From Kappaphycus alvarezii (lineage: Eukaryota; Rhodophyta; Florideophyceae; Gigartinales; Solieriaceae): DNA of 64,000 nt. The DNA is taken from the NCBI GenBank assembly GCA_002205965.3, contig NADL03000740.1, positions 1,674,001 to 1,738,000 of the forward strand, given 5' to 3'. Both the position numbers and the translations under genes were made by a program. The notes below the pieces were generated by a model that had not been told where the DNA came from, ran no database searches, and saw only the letters and a list, made by a program, of their open reading frames with translations. This document shows positions 45,063 to 54,760 of this stretch, piece by piece; within the stretch, counting starts at the first letter, position 1, and every line of letters starts with the position of its first letter.

Positions 45063-45750
45063 TGTGGGATCCTTGTCTCCTTTTCGCGCGAGCATACTGT
45101 ACTTCTACAGTAGGAACAAGCTGTCCTGTCCAGTTCCACGTGTAGTTGCCACGTTTTAATGCCCACGTGTAAGGTCGCTGGCAATTACTTCTTTTTTGCC
45201 TTAGTTATCCCCTTATTTTAGTAATTACTGTAGGACCAATTAGCTGACAGTGCCACAGTAGGTGGCATTGCCACTACTCAGGCTCGCCGGCCTTCTGTTC
45301 TTCCAACAGTAAACGCAAGAACAATCCTCTCGAACCCGACCTTCCTACTCGCTCGAGAGCTAGGTATCTCGAGTCGACTAACGAACTAGGATTCCTAGTT
45401 AAGGACGCACGGAAAGCCTAGCGCTACACGTCGCCCTTTAGGTGGTTCCCACTAGCGTGTCCTGAGTAGATATCTCTGCCCTTTTGGGCGCTCCCGGATT
45501 ATGATTGACTACCATTTTACGCTCGCGAACCACCCTCACTCCACCCGATTCCTTCCCCCTTGCGCACTAAACACCTGTGATTTAATTCCGGGAAACCCCA
45601 GGGCGTTTCTCTATCCTTTACGAACGCGACCTACGGTCTGCGCTAACAGCTACAACTAGCTGTCTAGCACTGTCTAGACTGGTCTCTAGAGTAAGCTTTG
45701 CTTCTAAAACCCCCACCTGGTGAGTGGACTGGAGGGTCCATTCTACTACA
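45063..45750 (+). repeat. 3' LTR of the gypsy element
   Basis: 688 bases matching the 5' LTR at roughly seven positions in eight by eye. The AACTAGGA/TCCTAGTT palindrome is kept (45384-45400). The counterparts of two other 5' LTR palindromes are not palindromic here. Confidence 0.92.
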
Positions 45751-46370
45751 CTGTACGAAGCGTGATTCGTAGTCGCGGATCCCTTTTTACGATAGGGAGA
45801 TATTGGTTCGTGTCAAGGTCCCTATCTCCACTGAAATTGACATCTCTAGCATTACAGCAACAGCTAATACTTCATTAGAATCAGGAGGTGAGCTTTTGTC
45901 ACCTCTATGACAATCCCCGCGATTATAGGAGAATTTATTGGACCCTGAATCAGTATTACAACGTAGATTAAGATCTAGAGAAGCACCATTTTGACTGTAG
46001 TTTTGACTTATTTCCTTTCCTTCCTCAATGAAAATTATCATTCTTTGCTTTTTCCCGATGATAATTATGATCTGAATGTACCAAAATTTAAGCGTAGTAG
46101 AGATTTACGAAATGCTTAGTCAATTTACGCGCCATGTTCGGTTTCCTACTCAAAACTGAAGAAATCCATACTGTAGCATGCGTTTAAAGTGTAGTGCATT
46201 ATTGGCTCCCACTACCAAGCCACATCATTAGGGACAAGCTTAAGGTGATCCTCCACTGGTAGGGGTCCTACAGGCATGGATATGCGTGAGCGGCCCATTG
46301 GCGGCTGCTGTACCTTTTAGAGTAGCGAATTATAGATTATATCTGGATCCATATTGGATCCCTGCAACCG
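45751..46370. other. Unassigned DNA right of the gypsy element
   Basis: Coding-like + strand sequence occurs near 45.80-45.90 kb (VKVPISTEIDISSITATANT), with AT-rich DNA after it. No family is recognised. It may be the other side of the sequence into which the gypsy element inserted. Confidence 0.35.
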
Positions 46371-46408
46371 GGTCACCTGAGCCGGCGGCGGGCAAGGGGG
46401 CGACTCTG

Positions 46409-46418
46409 TATATATAAG
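46409..46418 (+). promoter_or_regulatory. TATA-like box
   Basis: GTATATATAAG follows a G-rich block (GGCGGCGGGCAAGGGGGCG) and precedes C-rich DNA. This is a good core-promoter shape, but the downstream product is not recognised. Confidence 0.35.
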
Positions 46419-46419
46419 G

Positions 46420-47750
46420 TCCAATCTCCACCTTACCACCCTTGAGTGTAAAGTCACCTTGGACCTACACGATCTCCCGACTCCTTATAGTTGCGACTCT
46501 ATCGATCGAGTCTTCCCTTCTATAAGCGCTCATCGCGGAGCGCGGAAGTCCTTGGTACCTCTTTATCCCTTTCCCTTTTGTCGCTTCCGTTAGCGACTAG
46601 CGTTGGTTCCATCGCGGCAGGTTGCGACCGCCGCAGGTGACGGTGCGTGCCGAGGGTGCGTGTGCAGGATTACCCGCTAGGTATTGTGGAGCAAGCGCCG
46701 CACCGCAGGTAGCGTCGTGTCGGCGATCCCTACTGGGGTTATTGTGGTGCGGTAAGGTTTCACCGCTGTTACAAGGTATCTACAGGACCACTGCAGGTCC
46801 CTCAAGGAGTCGGCGTAAAGCCTGATCCGCGCCGAAAAGACCAGTCGACGGCTCTGAGGAGGGCCGTGCGCAATCAATTCTACGAGGGTAGGTCTTTGCT
46901 TGACAGGTTGGAGTTTCGCCCCACGCTGAGTGGCATCCAGTATCGACTAGGCCGTACAAGTCTCTACCACATATGGAGCTACCGTTTGCCGCGGCTCAAG
47001 CTATTGTCAGAGGAGGGAGTTGGACACCCTCAGTGTTTGCAGATCAGGTTGGCCGCTGTTGGTTGTTGGTTTTGTTAGTGGTCAGCCGTCGCACTACACC
47101 AAGTTAGCCCTCGCGCTCCTTGGACGTGAGCTGTAATTAAAGCCACTGCTCTTGAATTCGAACAAGAAGGGTGGTACTTGGACCAGACAGCCGCAGGCGA
47201 ATGGGCGCCAAATGCGTAAGTTGGGTAGACCATAAAATGTTAAAGGCACGACTCTCCAGAAATCTGACGTGCATCGCCAAGGGGAATGGTCATCGAGTTC
47301 TTCACTATGTTACCCTGCCGTCCCTGATCCATCTCGCTTGGCTACGACCTGCCACAATACAGAAGCGCATATATTAGAAGCGCTGCGCCATCGATGGTGG
47401 ACATTACATGCCCAGGTATCGGCATGAAGCAGTATAACTGAGCCACTATCTTTACCATAATTATCGAATACAGCGGTTCCATCACAAATTGGTCATCGAA
47501 TAAGACATTTGTCTGTGGATGGCCCATGGGAAACATCGTAACAATACGGTTCCTGTCGGCTCTGCTCCATCTAAATTCATTTGTAATGTGATTCTCGTAG
47601 CTTATAAGGTCTGTTTCGCAACCTTATTTTCCTTTTGTACTGATCTATCCACTTCATCAGTCTAACACGAGCGTTCATGAAGTCATCCGCAGAACCACGA
47701 CTATTCGCCCTGGTAATGCTTCAAGTGGAGCTGGGTAAATCCGAATAATC
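46420..47750. other. GC-richer unassigned region
   Basis: Short frames such as 46866-47078 on the + strand (FRPTLSGIQYRLGRTSLYHI) look protein-like, but none can be matched. Together with the TATA-like box this may be a fragment of an LTR and leader of another element, or a dead gene. Confidence 0.3.
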
Positions 47751-47762
47751 GCGCGAATTCGG

Positions 47763-47982
47763 TACGATGGGTCTCAGGCCATAGTGCGGATGAGTAGGAG
47801 TGAAATGTGTGCGGAGGTAAACAACAGGACTTTTAGTCGTTTTATTGTTTATGTTTCTCCTCCAACCCAGCGATCGAGGTGGGAGTTTACTGCGATGACT
47901 AACTAGACTACAGTACAGTGCCATTGCATTAATTACAGTAAATTTTCGTACAGTAAAACTGCAGCTGTAAGCTGCCTCTTCA
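47763..47982 (+). repeat. Dispersed repeat, copy B
   Basis: Matches 30306-30558 in the same orientation, ending in the same GCAGCT/AGCTGC hairpin. It lies about 440 bases upstream of the oxidase start codon, so it could contribute to that gene's upstream region. TACTGTAC-type motifs occur within it (about 47910) and after it (48037-48052). Confidence 0.75.
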
Positions 47983-47997
47983 ATTATCTTACTGGTT

Positions 47998-48052
47998 TTG
48001 TAGCTCAGGTGGTTTGACGTAAGTCCACTCTAGAGTGCACTGTACAGTACAA
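47998..48052. promoter_or_regulatory. Upstream motif cluster of the oxidase gene
   Basis: TAGCTCAGGTGGTT at 48001 equals a Pol III A box, but no B box follows. CACTCTAGAGTG (about 48027) is a palindrome, and CACTGTACAGTACAATAAAG follows. All lie 370-420 bases before the ATG. A regulatory role is inferred from position only. Confidence 0.3.
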
Positions 48053-48419
48053 TAAAGTACCATAAAGCATACTGCTGGGGCTTGTCATAAACCGCCCAGC
48101 CTCCAATGAGCATCCTCCATGCACACAACGAACATTGGATGATTGGCCATCAAGGAGGTAGCCAGTCAGTGATTAAAGCAATCATGTCTCATTTCCAGAT
48201 TCTCTATCTCAACCTGCTCGACAAGACGAGCATGTTTAACCCATACAACAAAGTACCGAGACAAGCAGCCTCTGGAACTGTTCATATTCCGCAACAAGAA
48301 ATCCAGTCAAATCTTAGTTCACTTGCCGCACGGCAGTTCAAATTATCATTCTTGCAACCCGCGAAAACCCTGCAGTGACAATCTGCAACGCCTGATCTCA
48401 CTACACCCCTCATCGAACA

Positions 48420-49955
48420 ATGCGAACCCTGCATTCTGCCTTTCTCTCCCCTGTCCCGTGCCGCCCTCGCTCCGAATTCCCTGTCAAATGTCTAGCCAGA
48501 TCTGGACGACCCTCTTTTCTCCTTCATCCTTCCCGACGACCCACCATAATCTGCCCTCGAGCTCTTCACGACCCTACTTCCTCCCCAGATCTTGACCACT
48601 CCAACGTTGCCACCGAGGAATCCCGTCTACGTGAACAGCATCTAAATGCCTATTATGAAGCAGATGAGTCCATGTACCAATCAGACCTGACTAACATTTT
48701 CCGCCTCGCAATTCAGAATTTCGTCATCGAATTAGGTGAGTTGCAAATCTCCTTTCGTCGCCTGGTCGGCCTGGATCCGCCACTACGCTACACACTTCCC
48801 GAATGCCTAGATTTCACACTCAGCAATGAGGCCGTTGCAAACAGGGAACGTGAGCGCGATTTTGAACGGGGTCAAGTCCCTGCCAGTCGCCTGGTGCGCG
48901 CCGTATATGCGTTTAGTTGCCAGATGTTAGATTGGCGCTTCGCTGCACGCCCCATTCCTAGGTTTTGGGTTCTTGAAACGGTCGCAAGAATGCCCTACTT
49001 TGCATATTCCAGTTGTTTGCATTTGCTGGCTACATTGGGTTGGTACCGCTCGCCTACTTTGATGAACATGCATCATGCAGAGGAGCTCAATGAGGCATAT
49101 CACCTTGCTGTTATGGAAAGCCTTGGCGGTGACAAGCGCTGGGGGGTAAGTTGAATGCCTTGATATATCCTGTGTTGCAAAGCACACGCCTTGTGCGGCG
49201 TCTAACGTTTTTCATGCAACCATTAATGATCATCTCAATGTTCTAATGTCCTCTCTAGGATCGGTTCATAGCGTTTCATGCGGGCATTGTCTACTACTGG
49301 TAGGTTACCACTTTTCATGACACCTTGTGTTGTTATCCTGGTCAAAGAAGCCTCTTGATTATCGACACGCTTGCAAACCACTTTGCGCTGACCACTGGAT
49401 GTGATTACAAAATAGGTGCCTTGTTCTGCTCTTCTTTATCTCTCCAACTCAGTCGTACCGCTTCTCACAGCTAATTGAAGCTCATGCTGTCGACACGTAC
49501 GCTCAATTTCTAGATGAAAATGAGGAAAAACTTCGCTCTTTGCCCGCCCCCGATGTCGCTTATGAGTATTACAACAACTTCATGTACTACTTTTACGAAT
49601 TCCAGCTTTCATCCCAGGAACAGTCCGGTGATGACATCCGCCGACCTGAAATCAACTCATTGTTTGACGTATTTCAAAACGTGCTTCTAGACGAGGTAAG
49701 CTTTACGTACATTAACTGAGTCCATCAGCTCGTTCAAACGGTGAAGCTAACCCGAATTCGCATTTTCCCTCATAGCTCGAGCACTCAAGAACAATGGAAG
49801 CCTGCACGAATTATATTGAAAGTGGTAAGCCAATTTGGTACAATGGTCGGTGCGTATCTGGAAGCTCTCGGAGGCCAACAATGATTCCGTCGCAGCAACG
49901 ACGAGAATTTTGGAAGAAGTGGAGTCGGTTGCATATTCTGCAAGCAGAAGAATAG
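48420..49955 (+). CDS. PTOX: Plastid terminal oxidase (plastoquinol oxidase), four exons
   Basis: Exons 48420-49145, 49259-49299, 49416-49695 and 49776-49955, joined by GT-AG introns, give a 408-residue protein. It belongs to the alternative-oxidase family of membrane-bound di-iron enzymes that pass electrons from plastoquinol to oxygen in plastids. All six iron ligands are present: E186 (FWVLETVARMPYF), E225 and H228 (EELNEAYHL), E277 (RFSQLIEAHAV), E349 and H352 (DELEHSRTM). The phrases LGGDKRW and YEFQLSS also fit PTOX more than mitochondrial AOX. The first 60 residues are rich in Ser, Arg and Pro, like a transit peptide. The start is the first ATG in frame. Intron 3 splits the last ligand motif exactly between E349 and L350. 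The C-terminal 50 residues are basic and not conserved. The gene is intact. Confidence 0.93.
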
Positions 49956-50870
49956 ATTAGTCGTCCACTTTCCTCAGACCCTCTTGCAACTCATTCATCT
50001 TCTTTAACTGCTGAATTCAGACTGTTGGACCGCAAGCATGTTTGGGCAACGCAAGAACTTATCAGAGCAACGGATGAGTAGATAAACGAGTTTCAAAACA
50101 GCTGCAGGGCCAAAGAAACTTTATCGGATGTCGCCGGGGACACACGCATTCTCTCATCAAGACGGAATCATTGGGACGTAGTAACCTTGAGTTGGGAACC
50201 ATGAGAAATTCTGGGACATCAGAAGAGAATAGATTAGTTGTAAGTGCCATAGACGGGCAGTCAGATTGTTCTGCGATTCTGGGAGCACTTTGGTAGTCAA
50301 CGCGACATACTTGCTGTTTTCTGGACTACCGGCGCTATGTTTCGCGCATGTGCGTGCGTGTAATGTGGAACTCGATTTTCGCATGACGTGACACAACCGT
50401 GTACTATTGCCTAGCATGTGCTATGCTACAGATATAAACGCTCACGTTAGCCGGGGGCAGCGTTGACTGTTTCTAGTTTGGAAGGAGCGTTTATTGATTG
50501 AAATGGTCCACCGCAGCTATTCTGTCTCGAGCCACGGCAAAGTTAGGTGGGCCAATTGACGAAACGATTAGTCACTTTTCGATGCCTGCTTCCTAGATCG
50601 ACGACTTAAAGAGAGAAGGGATAGAGAGAAGGGGATTTCCGGATCACCAAGTCAACATCTTTCCACGCATTGACATTGGTTACCGACTGGGAAGGAACGC
50701 TATGAAGCGGGGAAGGTTCCCAACAGACAGCACGACGGGAACAGATCTTGGATGCCGAGTAGAATTGTCCGCAGTGACAAACAAGTAACAACAGAAACGT
50801 TGTGAATCCAAGGGTCGGCTGCGCATCAGGATAACCTCATGATGCTAGAAATAGCCCAGAAATTGTTTTT
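49956..50870. other. Spacer between two convergent genes
   Basis: No gene is recognised. A 22-base sequence overlapping the oxidase stop (AGAAGAATAGATTAGTCG, 49946) recurs with small changes at about 50221 (AGAAGAGAATAGATTAGTTG). The spacer must hold the 3' ends of both genes. Confidence 0.5.
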
Positions 50871-53634
50871 CTAAGACTGCACCTGATTGTTGACACGGCT
50901 TCGACGCTGCGCATGTTCCACTTGGTAATCCGGATGAAGGGATCCGGTGTGTTGACGTAAGTTTCCAAGCTCCCCGAACCGAGCTGAGCACACTGGGCAC
51001 ACGTATGGGCGAAGCTTTTCGTGGACGGTTTCCTTATGCGCCGAAGTTTGTTCCGCTCCGAAAACATACTAGGGCAGCTGGGGCATTGGTAGGGCCGTAT
51101 ACGTTCGTGAACGATCCTAATATGCCTGTTTGCATCACTCTTAGTTTTGAAACGGGCCTGGCATTTTGAACAGGCAAATGAGCGCTCGTGCACAGTTCGC
51201 ACGTGATTGTCTCTATCCCTTTTCCGACTAAACTCCTGGGCACACCCCGAACACGAAAAGGTCCGCGTGCCAATCACACCGTTTATCACCGAAGTTCCGG
51301 CCGGGTTCAACTGACGTCGCTTTCTCGGTGATGGTTCCCCAGGGGTTTGCGGCATTCTGCGCATGTTTGGCAGCAAGTGCTGCGATTGTCGTTGGACTTT
51401 GTGAATCGCAACTTGCTGTGTTACTTGCTGGACCGTGCCATTCTGTGCAGCCATGTTGTAGACTTGGGGTTGCGTGATGAGGGTACCTTGCGCCGCAAGA
51501 ACATTCGGCGTCTCTCCGTTAGGCTGTTGCGTGATTCCACCCGCCACAACACGTACGTTCGGATTCGCAGTACCCCAAGGCAAAAGCCGTTGTTGATTCG
51601 ATGCATTCACCGCCTTGGGTTGCTGCTGGTCTCTATCTTGTTGCGGAGTTACAACAACGGTTTGAGCTATCTGAGTTGGATTACCAACTTGATACATACG
51701 TTGCTCAAAGTTACCGTCCTGGCTCTGGATCGGCGCGTGCTGTGCAACCTGCCCGCTTTGGTTGTGCATGGTTACCTGTCCTGCATGCTGCTGGATTGGA
51801 GGTTGTGTAATGACAACCTGCTGCGTCGCATGTTGATGATCCATCGGTGGGTACATGTTTGCCCTAATGGCGTGTGGTGGCGCGCCACGACCCTGAAGTT
51901 CGTGTTCCCAGGCCCTTGAACCGATGCGCGATGAATAACTTGCTGCTGCCCATGCTCGACGAGCCCGTGCATGTCTTGCGCAACAACGCCGCTTCTGTCC
52001 ATACCCTGCACTCCAGGCCGTCCTTGAACATGCTGAACTGGAACTTCTTGACCTTGTCTGTCTCGAGTCCTAAGGATAGTCATGTCCTGGCGTCCCACTG
52101 CCTGAGCCAAGGCAGCATTCGATAATGACGGATTCATGCTCAGCGGGTCAAACAGAGTAGCATATTGATACGGGGGTCCAGCGTAGTGAGCGTTCGGGGC
52201 ACCGGATACAGGTATCGTACCCTGTGGTATTGTACCTTGTGGTATCGCCATCTGCACCTGATATATCTGGCCATTCGGCGCATGTCTCTCCGCAGCAATT
52301 GGCTTTGCAGTATTATGAGCAGTTGTTAAAGTTGAAGTCGAGTTAGCGATTATAGGGTGTCCAGCAGGATACGAAGCCGCCTGCTGATTTTGTGTTGTTT
52401 GCCGGCTCTGCTGACCTTGTGGGACAACGTGTTGAATGTCCTGGGCGCGTTGATGCTGAGTGCTCTGCTTCTGTGTTATGTGGTGGATCTGACCGGCGCC
52501 ATGTTGCGGTGGGTAGGAGGACTGCGTCCCGTTCATGTCCGATCCAATGCGATGAAAGCGATTGGTCGAATCTCGACCCTGCGGAATGCGATACGTGCGT
52601 CGTACCGGGCGATGAGTCATTTGCACAGATTGGTGGTGCAGCTGCTGCATTCAGCAGGGTGGTGACCCTCTGATTGCTTCCGCTGACCTGTGATTGTGCT
52701 TGTGATGATTCAATGGCCGAGTGTTGCGATACAAGTTGCTGTGGCGCGAGGCGTGGAGTACCCATCTGGGATGAGTCCGGGTGGCGTTGCGGAGGTTCGT
52801 GGTGGGGATGGTGGGAGACATTCGGCTGCACGGGCTGCTGAACGAGATGTTGTTGGGGATCTTGCCTTGGCACATCAAGGTACGTGCGCATACGCTGCTG
52901 CTTTGGATAAATGTAGACGGTTTCTGGGCGTGACGTGCGAGTCAAGTGTTCCGCGGGGCTTAGGGGACTATGTGCAGCCGGTTGTAGCTGCTGATGACCT
53001 TGATGTCGCGAGTGAGCAGTTTCCATGTGGTGGGACGGATGTCGTACTGGATGCTGGCGATCGACTTGAGGTGGTGGCATAAGTATCGGAGCTTCGTTGT
53101 GTGATGATGAGAGTGGTCGGGAGGCTTGGAATGCGGCGGATGCACTTGCGGTATGTTGCGTAGGGGTATGACGAGGTTCTTGGAGCGTTGAGAGGATTTG
53201 GAAATACCTTGAAATTGTGCGGTGGCCGGGGCTTGCGTAGGCATTTGCTGTGGGGGCAGAGATGAGTGTTGTTGCGGGAGGGTTGGGACAGACTGATGCC
53301 AAGCGGTGGATGTGGGTGCGGCAGAGATAGAAGCATTGGTACGATGATGATGATGGGATGGATGAGTTTTTGGGTCGGGCGGGTGGTGAGCGGTGGATGT
53401 TGGACGGTGGAGGAGGGGTGGGTTCGACTGGCTTGTGCGAGGCGGGACGAGAGTGACCTTGCGATACCGATGCCATTGGGAGCCCGGTTTGCCGTGAAAA
53501 CCGGCAGAGCGTCGACGAGGTGGTGAGCGAATATGTTGCGGTTGCGTTAGCGGTGGACAATGGTAGCTTGAAGTGGATGTATGCGATGTGACAAAGATGG
53601 TGATGGGAGTGGGATCGTTATCGATTGACGGCAA
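50871..53634 (-). CDS. C2H2 zinc-finger protein with long Gln/His/Pro-rich N-terminus, frame-disrupted
   Basis: The C-terminal part has four C2H2 fingers, each with two Cys two apart and His-x4-His: FSCSGCAQEFSRKRDRDNHV (about 51263-51198), FACSKCQARFKTKSDANRHI (51180-51115), YQCPSCPSMF (51093-51020) and YVCPVCSARFGELGNLRQHT (51009-50945). Linkers are VHER-like, not TGEKP. A one-base slip near 51039-51040 separates finger three from finger four, yet finger four and the following 30 residues up to the TAG at 50871 are intact in the next frame. The upstream 2.3 kb encodes low-complexity sequence (many QQ, HH and PP) in at least three frames that switch near 51900, 52640 and perhaps 53150. Probably a nuclear DNA-binding regulator. 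Recent decay or indel errors in the sequence are both possible. The start at 53634 is uncertain; 53560 is an alternative. Confidence 0.6.
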
Positions 53635-54060
53635 TGTTGTGGCAATATGCTCAACAGCTGGAGCGAAGGCAGCGGCAGTCGATCACTGATTGACGCGAGA
53701 GGTTTGGATGGGCAGAGTAGAAGAGGGGAGTGGAGGGCGGGCGAGGGACGATAGGGTATTGTTACGGATTGGAAGCGGGTAGTGTGGGGGAGATTGGTAG
53801 GTTTTTGGAAGAGGGTCACGGGGAGCGATTTCAAGACTGAAAGAGGAAAACGAATGCCGCGTCAGAGGGGCTGTGCAATTGGTCCCGTCACCGAATGAGA
53901 TTTTATGGGTCAAAAGAGACCTTAGCGTTTAGGTGCCGAGTGCAGCACGTGCGTAAATTTTTGTTTTTTTTTTTTTCTGCCGTTAGTTGAACTTTTCTCT
54001 TCAAGCTTTTTATAAATCATCTCGACAAATGGCCGACAGATAGGCATTGGGCACTCCTTT
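53635..54060. other. Upstream region of the zinc-finger gene
   Basis: Purine-rich on the + strand (C/T-rich on the gene's strand) from 53680 to 53830, with a T run at about 53961-53976. No distinct gene. It may hold the promoter of the zinc-finger gene. Confidence 0.4.
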
Positions 54061-54064
54061 CCTG

Positions 54065-54209
54065 ATACTGTACTGTACAATCAGTGTGTCAAGTACAGTA
54101 GAGGAACACTTTGGAGCACCTTGATGTCCAGTACTGTACTGTACAGTGTTGTTCTGCACAGGACAGTACAATACTGATGTATGTACTGTACTCTACTGTA
54201 CTGTACAAT
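54065..54209. repeat. Large TACTGTAC-type palindrome cluster
   Basis: At least eight copies or halves of TACTGTACAGTA in 145 bases (for example GATACTGTACTGTACAA, CAGTACTGTACTGTACAGTG, ATGTACTGTACTCTACTG). It lies about 450-600 bases upstream of the zinc-finger start. Confidence 0.9.
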
Positions 54210-54563
54210 AAAATAATGGTATTGATTATGCGCTGTCTTCGCACACCGTCCTCTAGTGTACCGCCAAAAGGGCTGAGTTCTGTCTGCATATTGTTACAAT
54301 AGCTTGAAGCATTCACGTTCGTACGTTAGTCTCAGACTGCTGTGAGCCAGTGGCTGTATGGAAAAAATATCACTTGTAATTCCTTCCATTGTGCACCCTC
54401 CAGAAATTGTCGAAATGAAACAATAATATAAAGTGAATAATTTAAATTTAGAAGCATGTAATCACACTTTCAATACGGATAACATAAATTACGCAAATTA
54501 TTACTAAAAGTTTTATATTTATTGAAAAAAACCGGGCAAAACACAAGGCCAGTGTTGGCAGTG

Positions 54564-54760
54564 CCGTACAGTACAGTAGTGTACGGTAGGTCATGCTCTC
54601 AAGTGAACAAGAGCAACAAATCTCCATTTCCATATTCTGTCCATGTATTTGGTGCCCGTTTGAACGATGTTCAGTGCATTGTACAGTACTGTACAGTACA
54701 TTACAATGCAATACTCAACATACTGTACTGTACAATATTGTTGTATACACAGTACCATAT
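54564..54760. repeat. Two further TACTGTAC-type clusters
   Basis: CCGTACAGTACAGTAGTGTAC at 54564 and a denser block at 54675-54760 (GTACAGTACTGTACAGTAC, ATACTGTACTGTACAAT). The DNA between them has no recognised gene. Confidence 0.85.

Larger units (their letters stand above)
34351..45750 (+). mobile_element. Ty3/gypsy LTR retrotransposon with both LTRs, broken
   Basis: The two ends are long direct repeats starting TGTGG and ending CTACA, so the element has the usual TG...CA termini. CTATA before it and CTGTA after it differ at one base and may be the target duplication. The internal order is gag, protease, reverse transcriptase, RNase H, integrase, which identifies Ty3/gypsy. About 3.7 kb of extra DNA lies between integrase and the 3' LTR and holds antisense reading frames. 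The LTRs differ at roughly one position in eight by eye, so the insertion is old. There are perhaps a dozen breaks in the coding region. The internal DNA is extraordinarily rich in short perfect inverted repeats. Confidence 0.92.

Noticed and set aside
47998-48070. tRNA gene suggested by TAGCTCAGGTGGTT
   Set aside because: No B box or acceptor and T stems follow; the A-box match alone is not enough.
51347-51919. 190-codon + strand frame
   Set aside because: It is antisense to the Gln-rich part of the zinc-finger gene; CAG/CAA repeats read backwards give an open Leu-rich frame.
52690-53082. 130-codon + strand frame with valine-rich sequence
   Set aside because: Shadow of the His/Gln/Pro-rich minus-strand gene.
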